64,000 bases of DNA from Falcatimonas sp. MSJ-15 (GCF_018918265.1 NZ_JAHLQC010000006.1:124001-188000), one strand, 5' to 3'. Shown: positions 35,177 to 45,069, numbered from the stretch's first letter. The notes: generated by a model not told the origin, from the sequence alone. Numbers and translations: made by a program.

Positions 35177-35344
35177 ATGAGTGAAGACGATATTTGGAAT
35201 ATTAAAGATGCATATATGAAGATTAATATTCCTGAGTGCCTGTTACACTGCATTGAAGAAGCAGTTGCGAAAGGGCAAGAGTCTTACAACAGTTCAAGAA
35301 AACCACAAAAAGAGGAACCTGTTAATATTAATAGTAAACTATAA
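35177..35344 (+). CDS. Very short anti-sigma-like protein, probably truncated
   Basis: 55 aa starting MSEDDIWNIKDAYMKINIPE, one nucleotide after the sigma factor stop, with GGAGGAGG as ribosome binding site inside the sigma gene. The start (MSED..IKDxYxxIxIPExL..xIxxAIxxGK pattern) is like the cytoplasmic N-terminus of RsiV/DUF3298-type anti-sigma factors. Here it stops before any transmembrane helix or sensor domain. It may be a soluble mini anti-sigma or the relic of a full-length one. It is too short to be sure. Confidence 0.6.
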   Translation: MSEDDIWNIKDAYMKINIPECLLHCIEEAVAKGQESYNSSRKPQKEEPVNINSKL

Positions 35345-35434
35345 TTAAGAAACAGGTAATTTTTGGAGTTACTGTAGTAAAGATTACTATACTATTAATG
35401 CGACACGACCGAAAAATACTTTGGAGGTGGGCGC

Positions 35435-38218
35435 ATGAAAAATAAAAAGAAAATTTTAAAAGCAACAGTCATAATAACATTTACAATGTCGATGTTATTA
35501 TGTTTATTTTTTATGCGTGGCAGTGCCAAGGTTAGTGCAAAAGATGAAGAACATGCTAAGAATATTCTATATATAAGTTCATATTCGTATGATTGGGGAA
35601 CAGTCCCATTACAGATGCAGGGCGTAGATGAAGTGCTGTCTGAATGTTATAGTATAATATATGAATTTATGGACACGAAGAGAGTCTCATACGATGTTGC
35701 ATCAATAGAATTAAGCAACAAACTTAGAAATATGAGAAAAAATGGTTATGTATATGATGCAGTTATTGTAGGTGATGATGATGCACTTCATTTTATAGAT
35801 GAATATAAAGATGAATTCTTTAAAAATATTCCAGTATCATATCTTGGAATTAATGATATAGAATTTGCTGAGAGAATGGCATCTGACAGTAAGATTACAG
35901 GAGTTGTAGAAGTTCTTCCGTATGAAGCTAATATTAATCTTATAAGATCTATTTTTCCTGAAGTTGATACAATTGTAGGAATTGTAGATTCAACTAATAC
36001 TGGAATAGGCGAAAAAGGACAGTTTATCGAGGCATCAAAAAAATATCCACAATATACATTTGAAGAACTCAACGTTTCTGATTATGATAAAGATACAGTA
36101 AAAGAAAAATTATCAGAATATGGTAATAATACAGTAATATTCTATCTTATTATGTCATCTGACAAAGATGGCAATGTATATACATTAGATGAGAGAGAAG
36201 AGATATTTAAGAATTATTGTAATGTTCCAATATTCAGAATGAATCAGTGCGGAATAACAGACAGTGTATTTGGTGGTATGGTAGTATCACATTATGTATC
36301 AGGGAAACTTGCAGCAGGGATAATCAAATCAACATTGTCAGGATCTGATATAGAAAGCAGAACTAGGATTATGAGTACACCATGTGAGTATATATTCAAT
36401 TACAAGATGATGGAAAAATATGGGATATCTGAAGTTATGCTACCACAAGACAGTACAATACTTAATAGAGAATCGTTGATAAGCGGACGTGAATTAAAGA
36501 TAATACTTCCATTTATAATACTAAGTATAGTATTTGCAGTTCTATTTGTGCTTATATTACTCAAAGAAGTTAAAAATAAGCAAAGACTTAATGAATCAAT
36601 AAGAATAGAACAGGAGTCAAAAGAGAAAACACAGATGCTTGAAAAAGATATAAATGTATTTAGAAATATTGTATATTTTACTGTAAAACAGGAATTTAGT
36701 AAGGTAATACTTATAGATGTTAATACAAGAGAAGGTTTTATGTATTTTGAATATGGAAAATATAGTAACAGAAAATATCTTCATGATTATGAAGAAGCTT
36801 TTTTGGTTGGAATAGATTCCGTTGTAGAAGAAGACAGAGAACGTTATAAGAAAGATATAAAACTTGAGAATATAAAAAAACAGATTGTTGATAATGACGG
36901 TAAATATATCATGGAATTTCGAAGAATATCAGATGGAAATGTACTGTGGTATGAATATGAATTTACATATTTTGATGAAGATAAGAATACAATACTTCTC
37001 CTCAAACGTAACATAGATGATTTTATGGTTCGTGAAGTTGAGAATAAAAACAGGCTAGAGAATGCACTTATGAATGCACAGAATAGAAATAATGAGAAAC
37101 AAAAGTATATGTCAAGCTTGTCACATGAGATAAGAACACCGGTTAATGGAGTAAAAGGACTGCTTGAGATTATAAAAGATGAACCGGACAAAGTTGAAAA
37201 ATATATAGACAAAGCTATTATGGCAACGAATAACCTTATTGCACTCATTAATGATTTTCTTGATTATTCAAAGATTGAGAGTGGTAATATGGAATTACAA
37301 AAAGAAATGACACATTTTGATGAACTTGAAGAATATATTAAGACGGTAATTGAACCACTTACAGCAAAAAAACATCAGACACTTGAATGTAATCATTATA
37401 ATAGAATCTATGAATGTGTTGTATGTGATGATAAAAAACTTAAACAGATACTTCTTAATATACTTTCAAATGCAGTGAAATATACACCTGAGAATGGAAA
37501 GATAATCTTTAATATTGAGGAGAGAAGTTTAGAAAAAGATAATCTTGTAGAAGTGAGTTTTCAGGTTATTGATAATGGTATAGGTATGAGCGAAGAATTT
37601 TTGGCACATGCCTTTGAACCATTCAAACAGGAACATCAGGGCAAATCAGATAGTACAGGACTTGGACTTGCGATAACTAAGAAACTTGTAGATCTTATGA
37701 ATGGCAAGATAAAGATAGACAGCAAACAAGAAGAAGGAACAAAAGTTACAATACTTATGATATTTAATGGAATTACAGATATTAGATTTGTTGAAAAGAA
37801 GAGGTTAGAAGAGAAGAAAGCAAATAATATAAGATTTAAGAATATGACAGTTCTTGTGGCAGAAGATAATGATATTAATATGGAGATAGCTGAGAATATG
37901 TTTGCCAAACTTGGCATGAGAGTTGTCAAAGCATCAGATGGAAGTGAGGCTGTTGAGAAATTTAAACAAAATGAAGATATAGATCTTATTGTTATGGATG
38001 TGCTTATGCCAGTGATAGATGGAATAACAGCATCTAAGATAATCAGGCAGACAGAACGAGGAAAGAATATTGTGATAATAATGATGACAGCTAATTCATA
38101 CATAGAAGATGAAGAAGGAATTGAAGAAGCAGCTATTAATTATCATATAACTAAACCATTTGAGAGAAGAGAAGTGGTAGACATTCTTGTAAAAGAGTTT
38201 TATAATAAGATAGTTTAA
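35435..38218 (+). CDS. Hybrid sensor histidine kinase with extracytoplasmic binding-protein-like domain
   Basis: 927 aa. A signal/anchor helix (about 8-28) is followed by an ABC-substrate-binding-like sensor domain (about 35-345, starting NILYISSYSYDWGTVPLQMQ), then a second transmembrane helix (about 355-377). A PAS-like region (about 410-540), HisKA with phospho-acceptor H564 in SLSHEIRTPVNG, and a HATPase domain follow, the last with NAVKYTPENGK, DNGIGMS and GLGLAITKKL. The C-terminal receiver has D855 in VMDVLMP and Lys in ITKPF. It is a complete hybrid kinase without a separate response regulator nearby. GGAGGTG precedes the ATG. The ligand is unknown. Confidence 0.93.
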   Translation: MKNKKKILKATVIITFTMSMLLCLFFMRGSAKVSAKDEEHAKNILYISSYSYDWGTVPLQMQGVDEVLSECYSIIYEFMDTKRVSYDVASIELSNKLRNMRKNGYVYDAVIVGDDDALHFIDEYKDEFFKNIPVSYLGINDIEFAERMASDSKITGVVEVLPYEANINLIRSIFPEVDTIVGIVDSTNTGIGEKGQFIEASKKYPQYTFEELNVSDYDKDTVKEKLSEYGNNTVIFYLIMSSDKDGNVYTLDEREEIFKNYCNVPIFRMNQCGITDSVFGGMVVSHYVSGKLAAGIIKSTLSGSDIESRTRIMSTPCEYIFNYKMMEKYGISEVMLPQDSTILNRESLISGRELKIILPFIILSIVFAVLFVLILLKEVKNKQRLNESIRIEQESKEKTQMLEKDINVFRNIVYFTVKQEFSKVILIDVNTREGFMYFEYGKYSNRKYLHDYEEAFLVGIDSVVEEDRERYKKDIKLENIKKQIVDNDGKYIMEFRRISDGNVLWYEYEFTYFDEDKNTILLLKRNIDDFMVREVENKNRLENALMNAQNRNNEKQKYMSSLSHEIRTPVNGVKGLLEIIKDEPDKVEKYIDKAIMATNNLIALINDFLDYSKIESGNMELQKEMTHFDELEEYIKTVIEPLTAKKHQTLECNHYNRIYECVVCDDKKLKQILLNILSNAVKYTPENGKIIFNIEERSLEKDNLVEVSFQVIDNGIGMSEEFLAHAFEPFKQEHQGKSDSTGLGLAITKKLVDLMNGKIKIDSKQEEGTKVTILMIFNGITDIRFVEKKRLEEKKANNIRFKNMTVLVAEDNDINMEIAENMFAKLGMRVVKASDGSEAVEKFKQNEDIDLIVMDVLMPVIDGITASKIIRQTERGKNIVIIMMTANSYIEDEEGIEEAAINYHITKPFERREVVDILVKEFYNKIV

Positions 38219-38271
38219 ATTTTACAAATGTAAAATTGAGTTTTATATGAGAAAAAAGGAGTAAGACGAAA

Positions 38272-39441
38272 GTGAAGATAAGAGTTCCTGATTATTATAA
38301 AGATTTTAAATGTATAGCAGATAAATGTGAAGATACATGCTGTGCCGGATGGGAAGTTGATGTTGATGATGATTCCTATGAATATTATAAGACTGTAACA
38401 GGTCCATTTGGTGATAGAATCAAGTCTGTAATGGTACCACCTACAGAAGAAGAGGAAGCATGTTTTACACTTAATAATGGAAGATGTCCATTCCTTAACG
38501 ATAATAACTTATGTGATCTGTATACTGAACTTGGAGAAGATAAATTATGTGATACATGTACTAATTATCCAAGATTTATAGAAGAATATGGAAGTCTTAG
38601 AGAGATAGGAATTGCACTTTCATGTAAGACTGCCGGTGAGCTTATATTAAAGTCAGATAAAAAAGTTACGTTTGAACTTACAGAAAATGATGAGATGGTA
38701 AGTACATATAATGATATAGATCCTGAACTATATATGATGTTAATGGCATCAAGAAAGACAGCATTTGACATAGCACAGAATAGAGATTTTGATATTGTAA
38801 TGAGATACTGTCTTGTACTTGAATATGCTAAAGATATCCAGGAGATGATAGACAAAGGTACTTTATCAAAGATAATGAATATTAAGAATAATTATAGCAA
38901 TGAAGAATATCTTAGAGAGAGAACTAAGACATTTAATATTTTACATAATGAGGAATATACAAGATATTCATATATATATGAATATTTAAAAATATTTGAC
39001 GATTTTGAGATAATTAACAAATCATGGACTGATATGGTTAATCATGAAAAAGAATATATGTATGAACAATCTTCAAATGAAGAATATAAGTCAAGATATA
39101 ACAGATTTGAACAATATTATCATGAAAAAGAATATGAGTATGAGCAGCTTTTAGTATATTTTATATTCAGATATTATCTGAAGGCTGTTAATGATGATGA
39201 TGTATTCTCGAAAGTTAAGATGGCAGTAGTGAGCTTTCTTATTATAAAGGATCTTGATGTGCTAAGATTCTGTGACAATGAAGGAAGTCTTTCTTTTGAA
39301 GAGCAGGTTGATATAATGCATATTTATTCAAGAGAGATAGAACATTCTTATGAGAATTTTGAAAAGTTATCACTTATGCTATCTGAAGATGAGAGATTCT
39401 CATATCATGTTCTTATAAGTCTTCTTATAGACAGTTTGTAG
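38272..39441 (+). CDS. fliB: FliB-like flagellin lysine N-methylase / Cys-cluster protein
   Basis: 389 aa, GTG start after AAAAAAGGAG. The N-terminal third holds a conserved cysteine cluster, CIADKCEDTCCAGWEVDVD, then RCPFL, LCDLY and LCDTCTNYPR, as in YkgJ/FliB iron- or zinc-binding proteins. The DTCCxGW and CxxCxNYPR patterns are those annotated as flagellin lysine-N-methylase. The C-terminal part is helical and poorly conserved. No flagellar gene is in the window, so its substrate could be flagellin elsewhere or another surface protein. Confidence 0.82.
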   Translation: MKIRVPDYYKDFKCIADKCEDTCCAGWEVDVDDDSYEYYKTVTGPFGDRIKSVMVPPTEEEEACFTLNNGRCPFLNDNNLCDLYTELGEDKLCDTCTNYPRFIEEYGSLREIGIALSCKTAGELILKSDKKVTFELTENDEMVSTYNDIDPELYMMLMASRKTAFDIAQNRDFDIVMRYCLVLEYAKDIQEMIDKGTLSKIMNIKNNYSNEEYLRERTKTFNILHNEEYTRYSYIYEYLKIFDDFEIINKSWTDMVNHEKEYMYEQSSNEEYKSRYNRFEQYYHEKEYEYEQLLVYFIFRYYLKAVNDDDVFSKVKMAVVSFLIIKDLDVLRFCDNEGSLSFEEQVDIMHIYSREIEHSYENFEKLSLMLSEDERFSYHVLISLLIDSL

Positions 39442-39507
39442 TTTATAAGGAAATAAAATGGTCTATTAGGTAGTACTGATATTATATAAAATAATATAAT
39501 ATTTTAG

Positions 39508-39546
39508 TAGACAGCATTTAGCATATATATGATAAGGTGCTGTCTA
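39508..39546 (+). terminator. Possible terminator after the FliB-like gene
   Basis: TAGACAGCA (39508-39516) and TGCTGTCTA (39538-39546) form a 9-bp stem with a 21-nt loop. The following T-run is short (TAATTTG), so strength is uncertain. Confidence 0.5.
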
Positions 39547-39564
39547 TAATTTGTGACTAAAAGT

Positions 39565-39593
39565 TTGTCAAATGAACACACTCTTTTCATATT
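39565..39593 (+). promoter_or_regulatory. Promoter of the Gld-type ABC operon
   Basis: -35 TTGTCA (39565-39570), a 17-nt spacer and -10 CATATT (39588-39593). Confidence 0.4.
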
Positions 39594-39662
39594 TTGAACG
39601 TCTAAATTTCACATATTTGCCATAATATGGACATAGACGCAGATATGAAAGGAGTTTTTATT

Positions 39663-40646
39663 TTGATTGAAATTAATCATCTTGTTAAAAAATATGGCAA
39701 TCATGTTGCTGTAAATGATTTATCACTCAAGGTTGAAGATGGAAAAATCTATGGATTTTTAGGACCTAATGGTGCAGGTAAATCAACAACTATGAATATT
39801 ATAACTGGTTATCTTGCCGCTACAAGTGGTGAAGTAAAAGTTAATGGTTATGATGTACTTAAGAATCCTGAAGAAGCGAAGAAGAGTATAGGTTATCTCC
39901 CTGAATTGCCACCGGTATATATGGATATGACAGTTATGGAGTATCTGAAATTTGTTGCTGAACTTAAGAAGATACCTAAAAAAGATACAAAAGCACATAT
40001 TGATGAGATAATTGATATGACAAAACTTAATGATGTATCAGGCAGAATGATACGTAATCTGTCAAAAGGTTACAGACAGAGAGTTGGGCTTGCACAGGCA
40101 CTTATCGGATATCCGGATGTAATTATTCTTGATGAACCAACAGTAGGCCTTGATCCAAAGCAGATTATCGAAATACGAGAACTTATTAAAAGTCTTAAGA
40201 AAAAACATACAGTAATATTAAGTTCACATATTATGCAGGAGATTAATGCTGTATGTGATTATGTATTTATTATATCAAAAGGAAAACTCGTAGCTTCTGA
40301 TAACATTGAAAATATAGGAAACTATGCTTCTCAAAAAGGTGTTATAGAAGCGGTTATAAAGGGTGAAGAGACTGATATTAATATGGCACTACAAGGCATA
40401 GATGCTATTACGTCAAGCAATATGGAAAAGACTGATGATGGAATGTGGAAAGTTGTTATTAATACCAGTGGCGACAGAGATATAAGAGAAGAACTGTTCT
40501 ATGCATTAAGTGAGAGAAAGCTTCCGATTATGTACCTTAATAAGAAAGAAAGTTCACTTGAGGAGATCTTCCTTGAACTTACAGAGAGTCAGAATGACGA
40601 AAAAGAGAGTAATAAGGAGGAAGAAGAGAATGTCAGCAATTTATAA
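39663..40646 (+). CDS. ABC transporter ATP-binding protein (GldA-like)
   Basis: 327 aa. Walker A GPNGAGKS is at 34-41, the signature is NLSKGYRQRVGLAQAL, Walker B is VIILDEPTVGLDP and the H-loop is LSSHIMQE. The acidic tail (NDEKESNKEEEENVSNL) is unusual. A TTG start at 39663 is chosen because AAAGGAG sits 8 nt before it and the protein then begins MIEINHLVKKYG. The upstream in-frame ATG has no site. Its end overlaps the permease gene by 17 nt, so translation is coupled. Confidence 0.9.
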   Translation: MIEINHLVKKYGNHVAVNDLSLKVEDGKIYGFLGPNGAGKSTTMNIITGYLAATSGEVKVNGYDVLKNPEEAKKSIGYLPELPPVYMDMTVMEYLKFVAELKKIPKKDTKAHIDEIIDMTKLNDVSGRMIRNLSKGYRQRVGLAQALIGYPDVIILDEPTVGLDPKQIIEIRELIKSLKKKHTVILSSHIMQEINAVCDYVFIISKGKLVASDNIENIGNYASQKGVIEAVIKGEETDINMALQGIDAITSSNMEKTDDGMWKVVINTSGDRDIREELFYALSERKLPIMYLNKKESSLEEIFLELTESQNDEKESNKEEEENVSNL

Positions 40647-42753
40647 AAAAGAACTAAAATCTTATTTTAACACAGGTATTGGCTGGCTGTTCCTCGCAGC
40701 AACACTTTGCCTTGTAGGACTTTATTTTACAATATATTGTCTGTTATATGGATATCCATATATATCGTATGCATTGACTAGTGTATCATTTTTGTATTTT
40801 ATAACAATACCTGTACTTACAATGAAGATTCTTGCAGAAGAGCGAAAACAAAAGACTGACCAGCTTATTCTTACAGCACCGGTATCAATTGGTAAGATAG
40901 TACTTGGTAAATATCTTGCGATGTTATCAATTCTTGCAATAGCAATGGTAGTTATATGTATTTATCCACTTGTATTATCAAGATTTGGAACAGTACCAAT
41001 GCTTCAGTCGTATGTTGCGATACTTGGATATTTTGCACTTGGTGCAGTATCAATAGCTATTGGTATGTTTATCTCATCTATAACAGAGAGCCAGGTAATA
41101 GCAGCAGTATTATCATTTGGTGTGTTATTCCTTGGATATATGATGAAGAATATATGTAGTCTTATATCTGCTAATGGTAATTTTATAACTAAGATATTAG
41201 GCGTATTTGACCTTGATTCACCACTTGAGAATTTTCTTAATGGTATCTTTGATGTGTCAAGTCTTGTATATTATGTAACGCTTATATTACTTTTTATCTT
41301 TCTTACATGTCAAAGCATTGAGAAAAGAAGATGGAGTGTATCATCAAAGAGTTTAAAAACAGGTGCATATAGTGTAGGTCTTATAATCATAGGAATTGTA
41401 GCAACAGTTCTTGTCAATCTTGTTATCAAGGAAGTACCTATTGAATATACACAGTTTGATATAACATCACAGAAATTATATTCACTTACAAGTGATACTA
41501 AGAATTATATAAAAGGACTTACAAAAGATGTTAATATATATGTAATATCATCAAAAGATGAGCAGGATGATGCCATTAATAAGAGTCTTGAGAGGTATGC
41601 TGATATGTCATCACATATAAATGTTGAATACAAAGATCCAACAGTATATCCAACATTTTACAAAGAATATTCATCATCAATGACTAAGAAGAGTATAGTT
41701 GTTGTATGTGGTGAAAAATCAAAAGTTATAAATTATAGTGATATGTATGAGTATAGTGTTGATTATACAACATATACACAGACAACAACAGGATATGACG
41801 GTGAAGGAAGACTTACAAGTGCAATATCTTATGTAACAACAGATGATATGCCTGTTATATATCAGGTAAAAGGACATGATGAAGTCGAACTTGAAGATAC
41901 ATTTACAGATGCAGCAGAGAAACTAAATATGGAAGTTAAGTCTCTTAATCTTATGGAGAATGATGCAGTTCCAGAAGATGCTGAATGTATTACAATACTT
42001 GCACCATCATCAGATTTTTCAGAAGATGATGCTAATAAAGTTATAGATTATATTAACGGTGGTGGAAAAGTTATACTGTCAACAGCTTATACAGATAAGG
42101 AATTACCTAATTTTGATAAGATACTTAGCACACTTGGTATAACTAATACTTATGCAATGATTGCCGAAGGAAACTCATCTAACTATTATCAGTCACCTTT
42201 CTTTACATTACCAACAGTACAGTCAAGTGACTATACATCAGCAGTAAGCAGTAGTAAATATATCTTTTCACCATATTCAGTAGCACTTACATTTGATACA
42301 GATAATACAGATTACACATATACTAAACTGCTTGAGACATCGGATGCTGCTTATGCTAAGAAGAATGTATCACAGATGACAGATTATACAAAAACAGATA
42401 GTGATATAACAGGACCATTCACAGAAGGTATGCTTGTTGAAAAAACTATTTCAGGTTCAGAGGACACTAAAGCAACAGTAGCAGTGTTCGCATCATCATA
42501 TCTCTTTACATCAAGTGCAGATAGTATGGTATCAGGTAATAACTTAAGTCTGTTCTCAGGACTTCTTGGAAAACTTGTCAATACAGACGATAACGCAGCA
42601 GCATTTACAATTCCTGTTAAGAAATATACTCTTGCACAGATGACAATACCTTCAAAGAGCGTTGTAATAATTGGTGCACTTGTAACTGTTATAATACCGC
42701 TTGCTCTGCTAATTACAGGTCTTGTAATATGGCTTAAGAGGAGGAGAAGATAA
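40630..42753 (+). CDS. ABC permease fused to a GldG-type auxiliary domain
   Basis: 707 aa. Residues 1-245 form an ABC-2 permease with six helices (GldF-like, starting MSAIYKKELKSYFNTGIGWL). From about 265 a further helix leads to a large extracytoplasmic GldG-like domain (PIEYTQFDITSQKLYSLTSD, then YQVKGHDEVELEDTF and GGGKVILST). A C-terminal helix and KRRRR close it. GldF and GldG are separate proteins in Bacteroidetes, and the fusion is frequent in Firmicutes. AAGGAGG lies in the ATPase gene. The cargo is unknown. Confidence 0.88.
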   Translation: MSAIYKKELKSYFNTGIGWLFLAATLCLVGLYFTIYCLLYGYPYISYALTSVSFLYFITIPVLTMKILAEERKQKTDQLILTAPVSIGKIVLGKYLAMLSILAIAMVVICIYPLVLSRFGTVPMLQSYVAILGYFALGAVSIAIGMFISSITESQVIAAVLSFGVLFLGYMMKNICSLISANGNFITKILGVFDLDSPLENFLNGIFDVSSLVYYVTLILLFIFLTCQSIEKRRWSVSSKSLKTGAYSVGLIIIGIVATVLVNLVIKEVPIEYTQFDITSQKLYSLTSDTKNYIKGLTKDVNIYVISSKDEQDDAINKSLERYADMSSHINVEYKDPTVYPTFYKEYSSSMTKKSIVVVCGEKSKVINYSDMYEYSVDYTTYTQTTTGYDGEGRLTSAISYVTTDDMPVIYQVKGHDEVELEDTFTDAAEKLNMEVKSLNLMENDAVPEDAECITILAPSSDFSEDDANKVIDYINGGGKVILSTAYTDKELPNFDKILSTLGITNTYAMIAEGNSSNYYQSPFFTLPTVQSSDYTSAVSSSKYIFSPYSVALTFDTDNTDYTYTKLLETSDAAYAKKNVSQMTDYTKTDSDITGPFTEGMLVEKTISGSEDTKATVAVFASSYLFTSSADSMVSGNNLSLFSGLLGKLVNTDDNAAAFTIPVKKYTLAQMTIPSKSVVIIGALVTVIIPLALLITGLVIWLKRRRR

Positions 42754-43352
42754 TGGAAAAGAAACAGAAACATCTGATTATAGGGATAATATGCCTGGTT
42801 GTTCTTGTTATTATGTATTTTGGCGTAAAAGTTCTTGCAGATAAGAAACAGGCAAAAGATGAAGCCGAAAGTGAAGCAGATAAGATATATGTGACAGATT
42901 ATGAAGTAAGTGATGTAAAAAAAGTATCATATACATGTAATGGTGAAGAGATAGAACTTGTAAAAGATAATGATACATGGTCAAGTGCATCAGATGCATC
43001 ACTTAATCTTAGCACATCAGATATAGAAGCATTTCTTGAGACTTTTAATCATCTTGAAGCAAAAAGCAGATTAGATGGTGAAAAAGATAATGAAGAATAT
43101 GAGATGAGTACACCTACAAATGTACTTACAGTAACTCTTTTAGATGATACAGTTTACACTTATACTATTGGTGGATATAATAGTGTATCATCAATCTATT
43201 ATATGACACTTAATGATAGTGATGATGTGTATGCAATAAGTTCTGTAGCAGTTCAGAAACTTGACAAGACACTTGATGATTTTGTTGAGGAGACGACACA
43301 GGAAGAGACTACAACAGAGGAGACAACAATGGAAGAGACTACAGCAGAATAG
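42753..43352 (+). CDS. DUF4340-like membrane-anchored protein with TTE-rich tail
   Basis: 199 aa. One N-terminal helix (about 8-27) is followed by a beta-rich domain (VSDVKKVSYTCNGEEIELVK, then NVLTVTLLDDTVYTYTIGGYN), the pattern of DUF4340 proteins that accompany GldFG-type exporters. It overlaps the permease by one base. The tail is repeats of EETT. The DNA repeat continues past the stop as two 15-bp units in which TAG replaces a Glu codon, so the tail was probably once longer. Confidence 0.8.
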   Translation: MEKKQKHLIIGIICLVVLVIMYFGVKVLADKKQAKDEAESEADKIYVTDYEVSDVKKVSYTCNGEEIELVKDNDTWSSASDASLNLSTSDIEAFLETFNHLEAKSRLDGEKDNEEYEMSTPTNVLTVTLLDDTVYTYTIGGYNSVSSIYYMTLNDSDDVYAISSVAVQKLDKTLDDFVEETTQEETTTEETTMEETTAE

Positions 43353-43379
43353 ACTACAGTAGAATAGACTACAGTAGAA
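43351..43379 (+). repeat. Post-stop copies of the TTE repeat
   Basis: TAGACTACAGTAGAA follows the coding region twice in the same frame, each unit encoding TTVE after a TAG codon. They look like decayed tail repeats. Confidence 0.6.
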
Positions 43380-43447
43380 AAGACAACTAATTGCCTGCTT
43401 GGTATTATTATCAATTAATAAATACCAGACAGGCATTTAGTTGTCTT
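43380..43447. terminator. Large convergent terminator
   Basis: The first 18 bases (AAGACAACTAATTGCCTG) pair with 43430-43447 with one mismatch, with an inner GGTATT/AATACC stem. T-rich tails on both strands suit the converging DUF4340 and esterase genes. Confidence 0.65.
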
Positions 43448-43591
43448 CTTTTGAATAGAATAAAAATATCTATATTATAGATAATCAAAATTAGTATATG
43501 TATGTTAAATTAAGCATTGTTATGAATTAGTGGCAAATTCCATAGGCAAGTCTACATATTATCTTCTTATGCATCCTGGGATATATGTCTT

Positions 43592-44653
43592 TCATAATTC
43601 GTGAATACGCAGTCCTATGATACGATTGCTTATCGTAGTTGCAAGTCTTTCGTGAGCTGCACGTCCTGGATGTTCTCTTGAACCAAAATCATCTTCACTT
43701 ATTGGTTCGATAGGAAGGTAGTATACTTTTTTATCATTAGTTTCTCTGATATAGTCAGCAATACCATCACTTATAACAGATTCAAGTGAATCATCTAATA
43801 TACCATATGCCCATAGTATAGAAGCATTAGGCTGATTTTTTCTTACCATTGCAATAAAATCACTTACAGCATGAGTAAGATTGTTAATTCGTTCCATATC
43901 AAAACTACCATTCATTGCGGTAAAATCGTTAGTGCCAAGATTAATTACTACATAATCAGCAGGGAATGATGAAAAATCATATTTTTCCTGGCTACCATTT
44001 TGGACATTGCGTTCATCAGTTAATGGTGGACATACATATTCATATATTGCAGGAACTCGATTATCAGTTATATTATCCCATGATGACATAACACCCCAGC
44101 CACTTTGTGAGATTATATTAAAGTCTGCATCAAGCATATCTGCAGTCAGTTTGGCATAATTGCCATCGATATCAAAATACATAGGAAGCCATTCCATATC
44201 TTCTTTTGCACCACAAAGTCCTTCGCCTGAAGTGATGCTGTCACCTATAAATTCTATTTTAAATACAGCTTCATTAATAGGAAGAAATTCACCATCTGAA
44301 TCAAAACCTGTGATTGCGAGATAATTAACAGGATCACAACCAAAAGCCTGTGTTGCTTTAAGAATTTTTACATTTTTAATACTAGAAGAATCCATGCCTC
44401 TGAATATACAGATTCTTTCATGGCAGTTATCAATCATTCTACGCTGGATAAGAGCGTTATTAATATATATACATATATAGTTTTCATTAGTAGAAAAACT
44501 ACTATCAAATTCAACATAAAGTTCGCTGCCTTTAACATTAAGTTCAACACCACTTCCGGTATAAAATAGCGGATAACAATGTGTTATGGCAGATTTGCCG
44601 GCGTTTCTGCCAAGTAGTTTAATGTGTTCAATTTCGTCAAATAAGTATTTCAT
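43592..44653 (-). CDS. CE2-like SGNH carbohydrate esterase
   Basis: 353 aa. The N-terminal 120 residues look like the jelly-roll domain of carbohydrate esterase family 2, and the rest is an SGNH hydrolase. Block I is FIGDSITSGEG with Ser139, block III is VINLGTNDF, and the last block is GSREHPGRAAHERL with His. CE2 enzymes remove acetyl groups from plant polysaccharides such as xylan and mannan. No signal peptide is seen from the ATG at 44653 (GGTGGAGG site), so the enzyme appears to be cytoplasmic, which fits intracellular trimming of imported oligosaccharides. Confidence 0.85.
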   Translation of the reverse strand: MKYLFDEIEHIKLLGRNAGKSAITHCYPLFYTGSGVELNVKGSELYVEFDSSFSTNENYICIYINNALIQRRMIDNCHERICIFRGMDSSSIKNVKILKATQAFGCDPVNYLAITGFDSDGEFLPINEAVFKIEFIGDSITSGEGLCGAKEDMEWLPMYFDIDGNYAKLTADMLDADFNIISQSGWGVMSSWDNITDNRVPAIYEYVCPPLTDERNVQNGSQEKYDFSSFPADYVVINLGTNDFTAMNGSFDMERINNLTHAVSDFIAMVRKNQPNASILWAYGILDDSLESVISDGIADYIRETNDKKVYYLPIEPISEDDFGSREHPGRAAHERLATTISNRIIGLRIHEL

Positions 44654-45069
44654 ATATATCCTCCACCAAAACTGTGATGACACATATAATCCAGTTAGTG
44701 TATTTGAGTAAAGAAGAAGTTATATATACTTCTTCATATAAATATTGAATGAAGTAAATTATAATAGTTAGGAAACTCTATCTTAAAATAGAGTGTTTTT
44801 AACGGCTTTTTTTACATTCATTTTGTGTCATCAAAAATTATTACAGTACTTAGAATAGCAGATAAATAGTAATCTGCAAAGACCTAAATTAAAAAAATAG
44901 TTTTTTGATATAAAAAAATATATAGGAAACTCGAGGACCAGATACGTTACTGTTATGTAGTATCTAAAGACATATATATGTGTATAAAAATATAAAATAA
45001 GCAGAAAATATTAATATGTTTTAGCATATATTCGATTAATAAGTAGATGCAAAATTTACAATGTTTGTG
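44654..45069. other. Intergenic region with several hairpins
   Basis: Upstream of the esterase and rubrerythrin genes lie GAAGAAGT...ACTTCTTC (about 44713-44735) and ACTCTAT-6 nt-ATAGAGT followed by T5 (44775-44800, terminator-like on the plus strand). CAGAT...ATCTG near 44860 and AGATAC...GTATCT near 44950 are further hairpins. A short untranslated RNA ending near 44800 is possible. I see no protein gene. Confidence 0.4.
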
